12,682 nt of DNA, taken from NCBI GenBank assembly GCA_040902855.1, contig JBBDWN010000168.1, positions 1-12,682 on the forward strand, written 5' to 3'. Of this stretch, positions 6,952 through 12,682 are shown piece after piece. How positions within the stretch are numbered: the first letter of the stretch is position 1; each line of letters opens with the position of its first letter. The notes under the pieces were generated by a model, which was given only the letters and a program-made list of their open reading frames with translations, made no database searches and was not told the origin of the DNA. The translations under genes and the position numbers were made by a program. This DNA is from DATHWB01 sp040902855 (GTDB lineage: Bacteria; Actinomycetota; Acidimicrobiia; Spongiisociales; ZC4RG35).

Positions 6952-6957
6952 TACGTT
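6952..6957 (+). promoter_or_regulatory. Candidate -10 box before the class V aminotransferase gene
   Basis: TACGTT (TAnnnT) ends 8 bases before ATG 6966 in a 36-base intergenic space, with no Shine-Dalgarno at the start. A leaderless internal promoter is possible, in addition to read-through from the ispD-family gene. Confidence 0.25.
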
Positions 6958-6965
6958 CATCTCTG

Positions 6966-8021
6966 ATGTCGCCCAACATCATCGAACTTCTCGACGCCAC
7001 CTTCCGCCCCGACGGCGTCTATCTGGACACGCCGACCTACGGACTTCCTTCCGACGCAGTGATAGCGAACATGTCGGACGCGCTGGCTCGCTGGCAGACA
7101 GGACGGGCCACCATGGCCGAGTACGACGATGCGGTGACGAGCTCCCGCGAGCTCCTCGCATCCATCCTCGGTGTTCGACCGGACCGGGTGGCGGTGGCCA
7201 ATCAGGCGTCGGTCCTGGTCGGCGTTGTGGCAGCAGCCCTTCCCGACGGGTCGACGGTGCTCGTACCCGAAGGGGACTTCACTTCGCTTCTCTTCCCCTT
7301 TCTCGTCCAGCAGCACAGGGGCGTCACCGTGCGCGAGTGCCCGCGCGACGCGATAGTCGAATCGATCGACGCCAGTGTCGATCTCGTGGCATTCAGCCTC
7401 GTGCAGTCCTCTGATGGGGCGATCCTCGACGCCGATCGGATCACGGACGCTGCCCGGAGCGCCGAGGCGCGGATCCTCGTCGACGCCACCCAGGCGGCAG
7501 GATGGCTGCCATTCGACGCGAACCGCTTCGACATCACCGTGATCTCGGCGTACAAGTGGCTGCTCTGTCCTCGCGGCACCGCCTTCATGGTCTTCGGACC
7601 GAACCAGGACCTCGACCTGCCTGCGGTGTACGCCGGTTGGTACGCCGGCGAGGACCCCTGGAAGTCGGTGTACGGGTCTCCGTTGAGGCTGGCGGAGTCT
7701 GCGCGACGTTTCGACGTCTCCCCCGCCTGGTTCTCGTGGATCGGGTCGGTCCCGTCTCTCGAACTGATCGCCGGACGCGGCGTGGACTCGATCTACCGCC
7801 ACAACCGATCACTCGTCACCGAGGTGCGGAAAAGGCTCGGACTCCCCGCGTCTCCGTCATCGATCGTCACGGTCCCTCTCACCGACACCGCCGCCCTGGC
7901 CGCACAGGGCATCGCCTGTTCGAAGCGGGCCGGCGCCGTCAGGGTCGGGTTCCACTTCTACAACACCACCGGCGACGTCGACCGACTGGTAGCGGCGGTC
8001 ACACATCAACCCACGCAGTGA
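6966..8021 (+). CDS. Class V aminotransferase-fold PLP enzyme
   Basis: This 351-residue protein has the layout of fold-type I, class V PLP enzymes (cysteine desulfurase, kynureninase, isopenicillin N epimerase group). It has a substrate-side N-terminus YLDTPTYGLPS (19-29), the cofactor region ANQASVLVG (78-86), and LVDATQAAGW (171-180) with the pyridine aspartate D173 and Q176. ISAYKWLLCPRG (193-204) carries the Schiff-base lysine K197. The C-terminal small domain ends with VRVGFHFYNTTGDVDRLV, the usual family closing strand. It lacks the longer cysteine-bearing loop that marks a dedicated cysteine desulfurase, so I do not assign one; an aminotransferase, lyase or epimerase role is open. The gene starts 36 bases after the cytidylyltransferase and its TGA overlaps a possible GTG of the next gene, so the three plus-strand genes may form an operon. 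The substrate is unknown. Confidence 0.85.
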   Translation: MSPNIIELLDATFRPDGVYLDTPTYGLPSDAVIANMSDALARWQTGRATMAEYDDAVTSSRELLASILGVRPDRVAVANQASVLVGVVAAALPDGSTVLVPEGDFTSLLFPFLVQQHRGVTVRECPRDAIVESIDASVDLVAFSLVQSSDGAILDADRITDAARSAEARILVDATQAAGWLPFDANRFDITVISAYKWLLCPRGTAFMVFGPNQDLDLPAVYAGWYAGEDPWKSVYGSPLRLAESARRFDVSPAWFSWIGSVPSLELIAGRGVDSIYRHNRSLVTEVRKRLGLPASPSSIVTVPLTDTAALAAQGIACSKRAGAVRVGFHFYNTTGDVDRLVAAVTHQPTQ

Positions 8022-8038
8022 ATGTCCCGGAGGTTCTC

Positions 8039-8368
8039 GTGTTCAGTACTCGAATCGATCGTGTCCTCGCCCTTTCGGCAGTGTCCGTTCTGACGATCTT
8101 GGGTCTCGGCGAATTGATCGCTCGCCTGGATGATCCGACGCCTTTGTTCTTCTGGCTCCCGACGCTGTGGGGCGGGGCGGCGCTGATCCTCGCCGGAGGA
8201 TTCCTGGTCAAGGGAAACCTTCGTTTGGCCAAGACATTGGTCATTCTCGGTTGTGCCGTGGGATGGACGCCGAGCGTATGGACGCTGGTGATGCCCGTAC
8301 TCCTGATAACCCTGGTGATTCGAACGGTGCGCACCCGGCCCAAGGAACCGCTGCTCAACCTCCCGTGA
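8039..8368 (+). CDS. Small hypothetical membrane protein
   Basis: The predicted product is 109 residues from GTG 8039, preceded by GGAGG at 8029-8033 with 5 bases of spacing. A second GTG at 8018 overlaps the upstream TGA as GTGA and would add 7 residues; the Shine-Dalgarno favours 8039. Three or four hydrophobic segments are visible: around VLALSAVSVLTILGLGELI, FFWLPTLWGGAALILAGGFLV, LAKTLVILGCAVGW, and a final VWTLVMPVLLITLVI. It ends in a basic tail, RTVRTRPKEP. No catalytic motif or family is recognised. The open frame extends upstream into the PLP enzyme gene only as a shadow frame. It converges on the tRNA-Leu gene 25 bases downstream. Its role is unknown; it may only ride with the operon. 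Confidence 0.72.
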   Translation: MFSTRIDRVLALSAVSVLTILGLGELIARLDDPTPLFFWLPTLWGGAALILAGGFLVKGNLRLAKTLVILGCAVGWTPSVWTLVMPVLLITLVIRTVRTRPKEPLLNLP

Positions 8369-8393
8369 GGACCTCCGAGCAATGAGCAGTCAG

Positions 8394-8477
8394 TGCCCGG
8401 GGTGGGATTTGAACCCACACGTCCTCTCGGACAGGGGGGTTTAAGCCCCCAGCGTCTGCCGATTTCGCCACCCGGGC
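8394..8477 (-). tRNA. tRNA-Leu (anticodon TAA)
   Basis: Read on the minus strand, the gene is 84 bases with acceptor GCCCGGG pairing with CCCGGGC and A as discriminator. The D-arm is GCGAAATCGGCAGACGC, and the anticodon stem GGGGG/CCCCC encloses the loop CTTAAAC, giving anticodon TAA. A long variable arm, TGTCCGAGAGGACG, is typical of type II tRNAs, and the T-arm has GGTTCAAATCC. The 3' CCA is not encoded. It lies 18 bases after the ppx-like gene on the same strand, so it may be co-transcribed with the eno cluster. Confidence 0.96.
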
Positions 8478-8495
8478 GTGAGTTGAGTATCCCAG

Positions 8496-9350
8496 TCAGA
8501 GACCGGCGACGACGCCATCCAAGAGATCACGTTCGCTGACCGTCACCTCCGTCGCGTCGAGTCGCCGCATCGCCTCACGGGCGATGATCGCGCCCCCGAG
8601 TATCACCGGTGCCCGCGCCGGGTCCAGACCGGGCAGTTCCGCCGTCTCTGGAACAGTGAGTCCTGCGAGCCGCCCGACCAGGCGATCAACCGTCAGTCGA
8701 TCGAGAACCACGTCGTGGACCGACCCCTCCTTCCCGCGGGCGATGGCGGCGAGCGATGTCCACGTGCCAGCAACTCCGACGACGTCGAGGCCGTTCGGGA
8801 TCTCGACGTTTGCGAATAGGCTTTCCACGTGATCGATCGCGGTCTCGACGGCGTCGTAGGTGGCCGGGCGATCAGGGAGCAGCCGATCCGACAACCGAAC
8901 CGATCCGATGTCGATGGAGAGGGCGGTCCCGGCGCGATACGAGAACTCGGTGCTCCCGCCGCCGATGTCGACGACGACGATCTCGTCGGAGCGCCCGACG
9001 CTCGCACCGAGCAACGCCAGTTCCGCCTCGGTTGCTCCGGAGATGACCTCCGGCCGAACACCGAGAGCCACCGCAGCCCGATCCAAGAAGTCCTCCCGGT
9101 CCTCGACATCGCGCGTCGCCGACGTCGCCATGGCCCGCCGTCGATCGGCTTTGTGAACATCGCAGAGACGGGCGAACTCTTCGAACACTTCGATCGTTCG
9201 ATCCACCGCGTCGGGGTTGAACCGGCGGTTCGAATCCACGTCTCGTCCGAGCCCAGTGACCCGAGCGATCCGCACGAGGTCGGCTCCGTCGTCGTCGACG
9301 ATCAGCAGTCGCATGGAGTTCGTCCCGATGTCGATGCCGGCGCGCGCCAT
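8496..9350 (-). CDS. ppx: Ppx/GppA-family phosphatase (short form)
   Basis: A 284-residue member of the exopolyphosphatase/guanosine pentaphosphate phosphatase family, which splits terminal phosphate from polyphosphate or pppGpp. It has the ASKHA fold motifs: phosphate-1 GIDIGTNSMRL (5-15), SGATEAELAL (104-113) with the likely catalytic E108, phosphate-2 VVVDIGGGSTEF (125-136), and the adenosine-like VGVAGTWTSLAAI (191-203). VSERDLLDGVV lies near the end. It contains only the two ASKHA domains and lacks the C-terminal HD-like half of the long E. coli Ppx, as is usual for the short actinobacterial proteins. It follows DUF501 by 9 bases on the same strand, and tRNA-Leu follows it. The choice between polyphosphate and pppGpp as substrate cannot be made from sequence, so the symbol is provisional. 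Confidence 0.9.
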   Translation of the reverse strand: MARAGIDIGTNSMRLLIVDDDGADLVRIARVTGLGRDVDSNRRFNPDAVDRTIEVFEEFARLCDVHKADRRRAMATSATRDVEDREDFLDRAAVALGVRPEVISGATEAELALLGASVGRSDEIVVVDIGGGSTEFSYRAGTALSIDIGSVRLSDRLLPDRPATYDAVETAIDHVESLFANVEIPNGLDVVGVAGTWTSLAAIARGKEGSVHDVVLDRLTVDRLVGRLAGLTVPETAELPGLDPARAPVILGGAIIAREAMRRLDATEVTVSERDLLDGVVAGL

Positions 9351-9359
9351 GATCCGAAC

Positions 9360-9869
9360 CTACTTCGGCTCGCGCCAGCGCGGATTGGCAGCACCGTCGA
9401 CGACACAGGGAACGGTGCAGTCGAGCGGTTCGACCCACGGGGCGACCGTACGACCGACCGGATTGGAGTTCCCGGCGGCATGATCGGCGTAGTGGGCGTG
9501 AAGGCACTTCACCCCGGCCCTCGCTCCGGCGACGCCGCCGCTGGGGACAGGCGACGTGCCGGACGGAACGAGGGCGTCGCGCTCCGACCTGTACCGAGCA
9601 TGTGCTTCGTCGAGTGCCTTCCCGAACTCGGGATCCGAAGACGCGTGACGTTCCATCGAACGCACTCCCCCGCTTGCCTCGAGTCGACCGATACGGATAT
9701 TCGCCAAAGGACAACTCAGCCAGAAGCGGGTCGGAAACGGCGTCCCGTCGTCGAGTATCGGTGGCACGGCCGCAACCACGGGTAGCCCCAGCGGACAACG
9801 AGCCACCACGGTCGATTCGGCACGGAGCGGCCGTCCGATCTGGGATTCCAGATCGTCTCGGTCGGTCAC
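9360..9869 (-). CDS. DUF501 family protein
   Basis: The protein is 169 residues from GTG 9869-9867, overlapping the TGA of the FtsB-like gene as GTGA. It matches DUF501, a conserved actinobacterial family without established function that sits between ftsB-like and ppx genes. Typical features are RCPLGLP (24-30), TRFWLSCPL (47-55), VKCLHAHYADH (120-130) and NPVG (136-139). Five cysteines (C25, C53, C122, C151, C155) plus histidines H124, H126 and H130 could bind a metal; that is inference. No signal peptide or membrane segment is seen, so it is probably cytosolic. Its fixed position with eno, ftsB and ppx suggests coupling to division or phosphate metabolism, but nothing more can be said. It appears complete. 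Confidence 0.9.
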   Translation of the reverse strand: MTDRDDLESQIGRPLRAESTVVARCPLGLPVVAAVPPILDDGTPFPTRFWLSCPLANIRIGRLEASGGVRSMERHASSDPEFGKALDEAHARYRSERDALVPSGTSPVPSGGVAGARAGVKCLHAHYADHAAGNSNPVGRTVAPWVEPLDCTVPCVVDGAANPRWREPK

Positions 9870-10264
9870 TCGTCGACCAGATCCCGCCCCGTCACAAAAT
9901 CCCAGACCTGGGTCAGGAATGGAACTGTCTCACCCTCGGCAGGATCGCCTGCGACCTCAGACGGAAACTCGGCCGGTGGCGCCTCTTCCTCGATCACGAC
10001 ATAGGCAGCTTCGCCGGGCCGGACGTACCCCAGCTTCTCGCGGGCGAGCCGCTCGATCTCCACCGGTGTCTGGAGTGCGGTGACCTGGTCGGTGAGTATG
10101 GCGTTCTCCCGATCGAGGTCGTTGAGCATTGCCCGCGCTTCGGACACCTCTTGCTGCTGATCGACGATCTGTCGCAGCGGCAACGCATTAGTGGTCACTG
10201 CGACGGCGACCACGAGTGCAGCCGCAGAGACCAGGAACAGGACGGGACGACGGAGCAGTTTCAA
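9866..10264 (-). CDS. ftsB: FtsB/DivIC-like septum formation initiator
   Basis: This 132-residue bitopic membrane protein of the FtsB/DivIC family joins the divisome complex with FtsL and FtsQ at midcell. It has a short basic cytoplasmic N-terminus (MKLLRRP), a single membrane helix at about 8-28, and a coiled coil of about 32-68 (QQQEVSEARAMLNDLDREN). The family motif PVEIERLAREKLGYVRPGE (67-85) follows, then an acidic C-terminal tail with WDFVTGRDL. The start is TTG 10264-10262, overlapping the eno TGA as TTGA and supported by GGAGG 5 bases upstream (minus strand, 10274-10270). Its stop overlaps the DUF501 GTG. The tail after the motif is about 45 residues, longer than E. coli FtsB but normal for actinobacterial members. 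Identity as FtsB rather than DivIC follows naming habit. Confidence 0.88.
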   Translation of the reverse strand: MKLLRRPVLFLVSAAALVVAVAVTTNALPLRQIVDQQQEVSEARAMLNDLDRENAILTDQVTALQTPVEIERLAREKLGYVRPGEAAYVVIEEEAPPAEFPSEVAGDPAEGETVPFLTQVWDFVTGRDLVDE

Positions 10265-11538
10265 TGCGGCCTCCGGAACACGTCCCAGCCCGCGTACCGC
10301 GCCTGGTCGCCGAGAGCCTCTTCGATCCTGAGCAGTTGGTTGTACTTGGCGGTCCGCTCGCCTCTGGCCGGGGCACCGGACTTGATCTGACCGGCGTTCG
10401 TTCCGACTGCGAGGTGGGAGATGAACGAGTCCTCTGTTTCACCTGACCGGTGGCTCACCATCCGGCCGAAGCGGGCACGCTCCGCCATTTCCATCGTGTG
10501 CAGCGTCTCGGAGAGGGATCCGATCTGGTTGACCTTGATGAGGATGGCGTTGGCTGCCTTCTCCCGGATCCCGCGCTCGAGGATGTCCTGGTTGGTGACG
10601 AAGAGGTCGTCGCCGACGAGTTGGACGCGATCACCGACCTTGGCCATGAGGGCCTTCCAGCCGTCCCAGTCGTCTTCGGCCATCCCGTCTTCGATCGAGA
10701 CGAGCGGGTACGCGGCGACGAGTTCGGTCAAGTACGTCGACATCTCCTCGGACGTCAGTTCCTTCCCCTCCAACTCGTACTTGCCTTCCCGCCAGATCTC
10801 GGAGGCGGCGACGTCCAAGGCAAGAGCGATCTGTTCGCCCACCGCGTACCCTGCCGCCTCGATGGCTTCGGTCAGCAGGTCGAGCGCAGCCCGGTTGGTG
10901 GCGAGATTCGGCGCGAACCCGCCTTCGTCACCGACGTTCGTCGCCAACCCTCGCCCGGCGAGCACTTTGCGGAGAGCGTGGTAGGTCTCGACACCGGCGC
11001 GGAGAGCGTCGGAGAAGTTGGCGAAGCCTCCGGGAACGAGCATGAACTCCTGGATGTCGACCGAATTGGCGGCGTGGGCTCCCCCATTGAGGACGTTGAG
11101 ACACGGAACGGGAAGCACTCGGGCGGAGGGGCCGCCGAGATATCGGAAAAGGGGAAGACCGACCTGGCTGGCCGCCGCACGGGCAGTGGCGAGAGAAACG
11201 GCGAGGATGGCGTTGGCGCCGAGCTTCGCCTTGTTGTCGGTCCCGTCGAGATCTGACATGACCTGGTCGACGCGCTCTTGGCTGGTCGCATCGAGACCCA
11301 GCAAGGCAGGCGCGATCACGGTGCGTACGTTGTCGACCGCCCGCGAAACCCCCTTCCCGCCGTAGCGGGTTCCGCCGTCCCGAAGCTCGATGGCTTCGAG
11401 TGCCCCTGTCGACGCCCCGGATGGAGCCGCCGCCCGTCCGAATGCTCCCCCAGCGAGAAGGACTTCGGCTTCAACGGTCGGATTTCCGCGACTGTCGAGG
11501 ATCTCACGAGCTCGGATGTCTGCGATCGTCGTGGACAT
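10261..11538 (-). CDS. eno: Enolase
   Basis: This 425-residue phosphopyruvate hydratase converts 2-phosphoglycerate to phosphoenolpyruvate in glycolysis; it is cytosolic and Mg-dependent. Recognised features are IRAREILDSRGNPTVE (8-23), APSGASTG (38-45), NVLNGGAHAANSVDIQEFM (148-166) and GDEGGFAPN (203-211) with the catalytic E206. Metal ligands D242, E283 (SIEDG) and D310 (GDDLFVTN) are present. The signature LIKVNQIGSLSET (333-345) holds catalytic K335, and SHRSGETEDSFISHLAVG (362-379) follows. All active-site residues look intact and the length is normal. The start ATG 11538 has AGGAG (plus strand 11547-11551) 8 bases upstream; a longer in-frame start at 11607 is rejected because it falls before this site and adds a non-family extension. 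It heads the cluster with ftsB-like, DUF501, ppx-like and tRNA-Leu genes. Confidence 0.98.
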   Translation of the reverse strand: MSTTIADIRAREILDSRGNPTVEAEVLLAGGAFGRAAAPSGASTGALEAIELRDGGTRYGGKGVSRAVDNVRTVIAPALLGLDATSQERVDQVMSDLDGTDNKAKLGANAILAVSLATARAAASQVGLPLFRYLGGPSARVLPVPCLNVLNGGAHAANSVDIQEFMLVPGGFANFSDALRAGVETYHALRKVLAGRGLATNVGDEGGFAPNLATNRAALDLLTEAIEAAGYAVGEQIALALDVAASEIWREGKYELEGKELTSEEMSTYLTELVAAYPLVSIEDGMAEDDWDGWKALMAKVGDRVQLVGDDLFVTNQDILERGIREKAANAILIKVNQIGSLSETLHTMEMAERARFGRMVSHRSGETEDSFISHLAVGTNAGQIKSGAPARGERTAKYNQLLRIEEALGDQARYAGWDVFRRPH

Positions 11539-11610
11539 GCCCAGCTCTCCTTGTATTTCGACCCCGAAGGCTAGCAACGCCACCACCACCCCCCCGGCAA
11601 CGTCCATTCG

Positions 11611-11728
11611 AACCCTGGGTTAGATCGGACGTATACGTCCACTTCAGCCCGCGGAAGGACGAGATCTCTGCGTGGTTTTCGCTTCTCTGGGCCAGAACGG
11701 ACGTAGGAGTCCGATATAACCCTGGGTA
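11611..11728. repeat. 30-base imperfect inverted repeat, arms facing outward
   Basis: The minus-strand reading of 11640-11611 and the plus-strand reading of 11699-11728 agree at 24 of 30 positions. Both arms read GGACGTA, then 3 variable bases, then GTCCGAT, one variable base, TAACCC, one variable base, and GGGT. The arms are 58 bases apart, one oriented toward eno and the other toward the sigma factor gene. This looks like a duplicated regulatory element serving two divergent genes. Confidence 0.6.
11627..11640. promoter_or_regulatory. Perfect 14-base palindrome, candidate operator
   Basis: GGACGTATACGTCC is identical on both strands and lies about 89 bases upstream of eno. The related copy at 11699-11712 reads GGACGTAGGAGTCC, keeping the outer halves. 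This is the form expected for a dimeric regulator's site, but the regulator is unknown. Confidence 0.4.
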
Positions 11729-11922
11729 GCAACGGACTCCCCGTTCGGGCGGCGCGGGGGTGTGGGGAAGACCAGTATGGGCGTACCGAGGAGCGCACCA
11801 CCCCCTTGTCCGTAACCCACTGCACTCTCCGTTCCGCTGTTGCGCTGGCGAACACGCGTGTCCCCCGACGGCGCCGTATGACGCGTCACCCGATCGGCGG
11901 TCTTCGCTCGTCTGCCATTCAG

Positions 11923-12480
11923 ATGACGGCCGTCGCCTTCGCCGACTGGATCACCGCCGACGCCCTGGAGGCGGGATGGTCGCGCGCCGACGTCGACCGG
12001 GCAGTCGTGCGTCTGTTCGAAATCGAGGCCAAGAACCTGGTGCGGTTGGCCCGGTTCTTCGTCGACGATCGGGACGCCGCCGAGGATCTCGTCCAGGAGG
12101 CGTTCATTCGTCTCGCCCGCTCGCTTCATCGGGTGAGGGACCCGGATGCCGCACCCGCCTACCTGCGTTCGATCGTCCTGAATCTCGCCAGGGACCACAA
12201 CCGACGAGGTCTCGTGTCGCTCCGCCATCACATGTCGGCCGATCCGGCGCCTGCCGGTCTCGACGAGCACCTGGAGTTCCACGAAGACCAACATCGCGTC
12301 ATCGGCGCCCTCCGGTCGCTTCCTGCAGGACAACGAAATTGCCTCGTCCTTCGGTACTACATGGAGCTGTCGAATCCGGAGATCGCCGACACCCTCGGAG
12401 TCTCGATCAACACGGTCAAGACCCAGATTCGACGGGGCATGGCAGCCCTCGAACGGACGTTGGAGGGGCTGGAAAGATGA
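11923..12480 (+). CDS. RNA polymerase sigma factor, ECF (sigma-70 family)
   Basis: The protein is 185 residues from ATG 11923. Region 2 spans about 35-98: NLVRLARFFVDDRDAAEDLVQEAFIRL with the DxxQE-type core, then AYLRSIVLNLARDHNRR. Region 4 spans about 123-180: ALRSLPAGQRNCLVLRYYMELSNPEIADTLGVSINTVKTQIRRGMAAL, with the helix-turn-helix at about 149-172. There is no region 1 or 3, as in extracytoplasmic-function sigma factors, which redirect RNA polymerase to stress or envelope promoters. It overlaps the following membrane-protein gene by ATGA, the usual arrangement with an anti-sigma factor. The start is uncertain: ATG 11878 and TTG 11806 are in frame and no start has a clear Shine-Dalgarno; 11923 gives the most typical N-terminus. 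The inverted repeat upstream could carry its own promoter (autoregulation), which is inference. Confidence 0.9.
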   Translation: MTAVAFADWITADALEAGWSRADVDRAVVRLFEIEAKNLVRLARFFVDDRDAAEDLVQEAFIRLARSLHRVRDPDAAPAYLRSIVLNLARDHNRRGLVSLRHHMSADPAPAGLDEHLEFHEDQHRVIGALRSLPAGQRNCLVLRYYMELSNPEIADTLGVSINTVKTQIRRGMAALERTLEGLER

Positions 12481-12682
12481 CGACCCTCGAACAACGTCTC
12501 AGCGAAGCACTACAGGCGGGCGCGTCGTCGATCCGACCGGCGCAGGATCTCTTCGCTCGAGTGACGGCGTCGATCGAGGACGACCGGCGGCGGCGGCGTC
12601 TGATGCTGCGCGGCGCCGCAGTGGCGGGAAGCATCGCCGCCTCACTGTTTTCACTTGGTCTGGGAATGTCGAACTACTCGAA
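12477..12682 (+). CDS. N-terminal part of a membrane protein, probable anti-sigma partner (cut by window edge)
   Basis: An open frame starts at ATG 12477, overlapping the sigma factor stop as ATGA, and continues to the edge (68 codons seen). The N-terminus is cytoplasmic in character: TLEQRLSEALQAGASS, then a helix FARVTASIEDD and five arginines (37-41). A hydrophobic span follows (about 44-63: MLRGAAVAGSIAASLFSLGL). This layout, a short cytosolic region then one membrane helix directly after an ECF sigma gene, fits an anti-sigma factor or a regulated envelope protein. The zinc-binding HxxxCxxC motif of ZAS anti-sigma factors is absent from the visible part, which has no cysteine. A weak GGAAAG lies just upstream. 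The function is inferred only from position and topology. Confidence 0.72.
   Translation, partial: MTTLEQRLSEALQAGASSIRPAQDLFARVTASIEDDRRRRRLMLRGAAVAGSIAASLFSLGLGMSNYS

Larger units (their letters stand above)
11539..11922. other. Gene-free divergent regulatory region between eno and the sigma factor gene
   Basis: No supported gene lies in these 384 bases. The region holds the eno Shine-Dalgarno (11547-11551), a CACC/C-rich stretch near 11580-11596, a 30-base inverted repeat (11611-11640 and 11699-11728), a perfect palindrome at 11627-11640, and a further inverted pair, GGAGTCCG/CGGACTCC (11706-11740). In-frame codons for the sigma factor run up to TTG 11806, so its N-terminus could begin earlier than annotated (ATG 11878 is the other option). 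Confidence 0.6.

Noticed and set aside
7502..8038. Upstream extension of the small membrane protein frame into the PLP enzyme gene
   Set aside because: The extension is arginine-rich shadow sequence; the GGAGG-supported GTG 8039 gives a sensible membrane protein.
8829..9785. 318-codon plus-strand open frame opposite ppx-like and DUF501 genes
   Set aside because: It spans two clear minus-strand genes and has no recognisable domain.
11539..11607. Longer enolase start at 11607
   Set aside because: It adds a 23-residue extension not known in enolases and ignores the Shine-Dalgarno before ATG 11538.
1..12682. CRISPR arrays, insertion sequences, prophage or defence genes
   Set aside because: No spaced direct repeats, transposase, integrase or known defence domain was seen in any frame.

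Overview
The window is about 12.7 kb of GC-rich DNA from what looks like a draft or metagenome assembly: one scaffold gap (10 N followed by 28 C) lies at 5589-5626. The gene content points to an actinobacterium. Evidence is the order enolase / FtsB-like / DUF501 / short Ppx-GppA / tRNA-Leu, the frequent GTG and TTG starts overlapping the previous stop by 4 bases, and several start codons preceded by a TAnnnT box at leaderless spacing. A deep-branching or uncultured lineage (for example Acidimicrobiia-like) is a guess.

Layout. (1) 1-4053, minus strand: aceK (isocitrate dehydrogenase kinase/phosphatase), a MoxR-type AAA+ ATPase, a DUF58 protein and the start of a membrane protein, packed as one operon with 4-base overlaps or 1-base spacing. 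(2) 4217-5545, plus strand: an Amt ammonium transporter with a signal peptide, divergent from aceK across a 163-base region. (3) The assembly gap lies inside an inverted repeat between two convergent genes. (4) 5647-8368: a short IspD-related protein lacking catalytic parts (minus); a divergent full-length IspD/TarI-family cytidylyltransferase (plus); a class V PLP enzyme (plus); a small membrane protein (plus). (5) 8394-11538, minus strand: eno, ftsB-like, DUF501, ppx/gppA-like and tRNA-Leu(TAA), a compact co-directional group. (6) 11539-11922: gene-free divergent region with a 30-base inverted repeat (24 of 30 matching) whose arms point outward to eno and to the sigma factor gene. (7) 11923-12682, plus strand: an ECF sigma factor and the start of an overlapping membrane protein, a probable anti-sigma partner.

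How the genes work together. The MoxR/DUF58 pair is a chaperone-type module probably acting on a membrane or envelope target; aceK in the same transcript would tie the TCA/glyoxylate branch point to it, an unusual association. Amt imports ammonium. The eno cluster joins glycolysis, division and polyphosphate/ppGpp hydrolysis genes. The most unusual feature is the divergent IspD pair. The long protein keeps the nucleotidyl-transfer residues but has altered dimer-arm and substrate residues. The short one has lost the nucleotide loop and the C-terminal lysine but keeps an IspD-like arm with its arginine. This raises the possibility of a catalytic subunit plus a pseudoenzyme partner.
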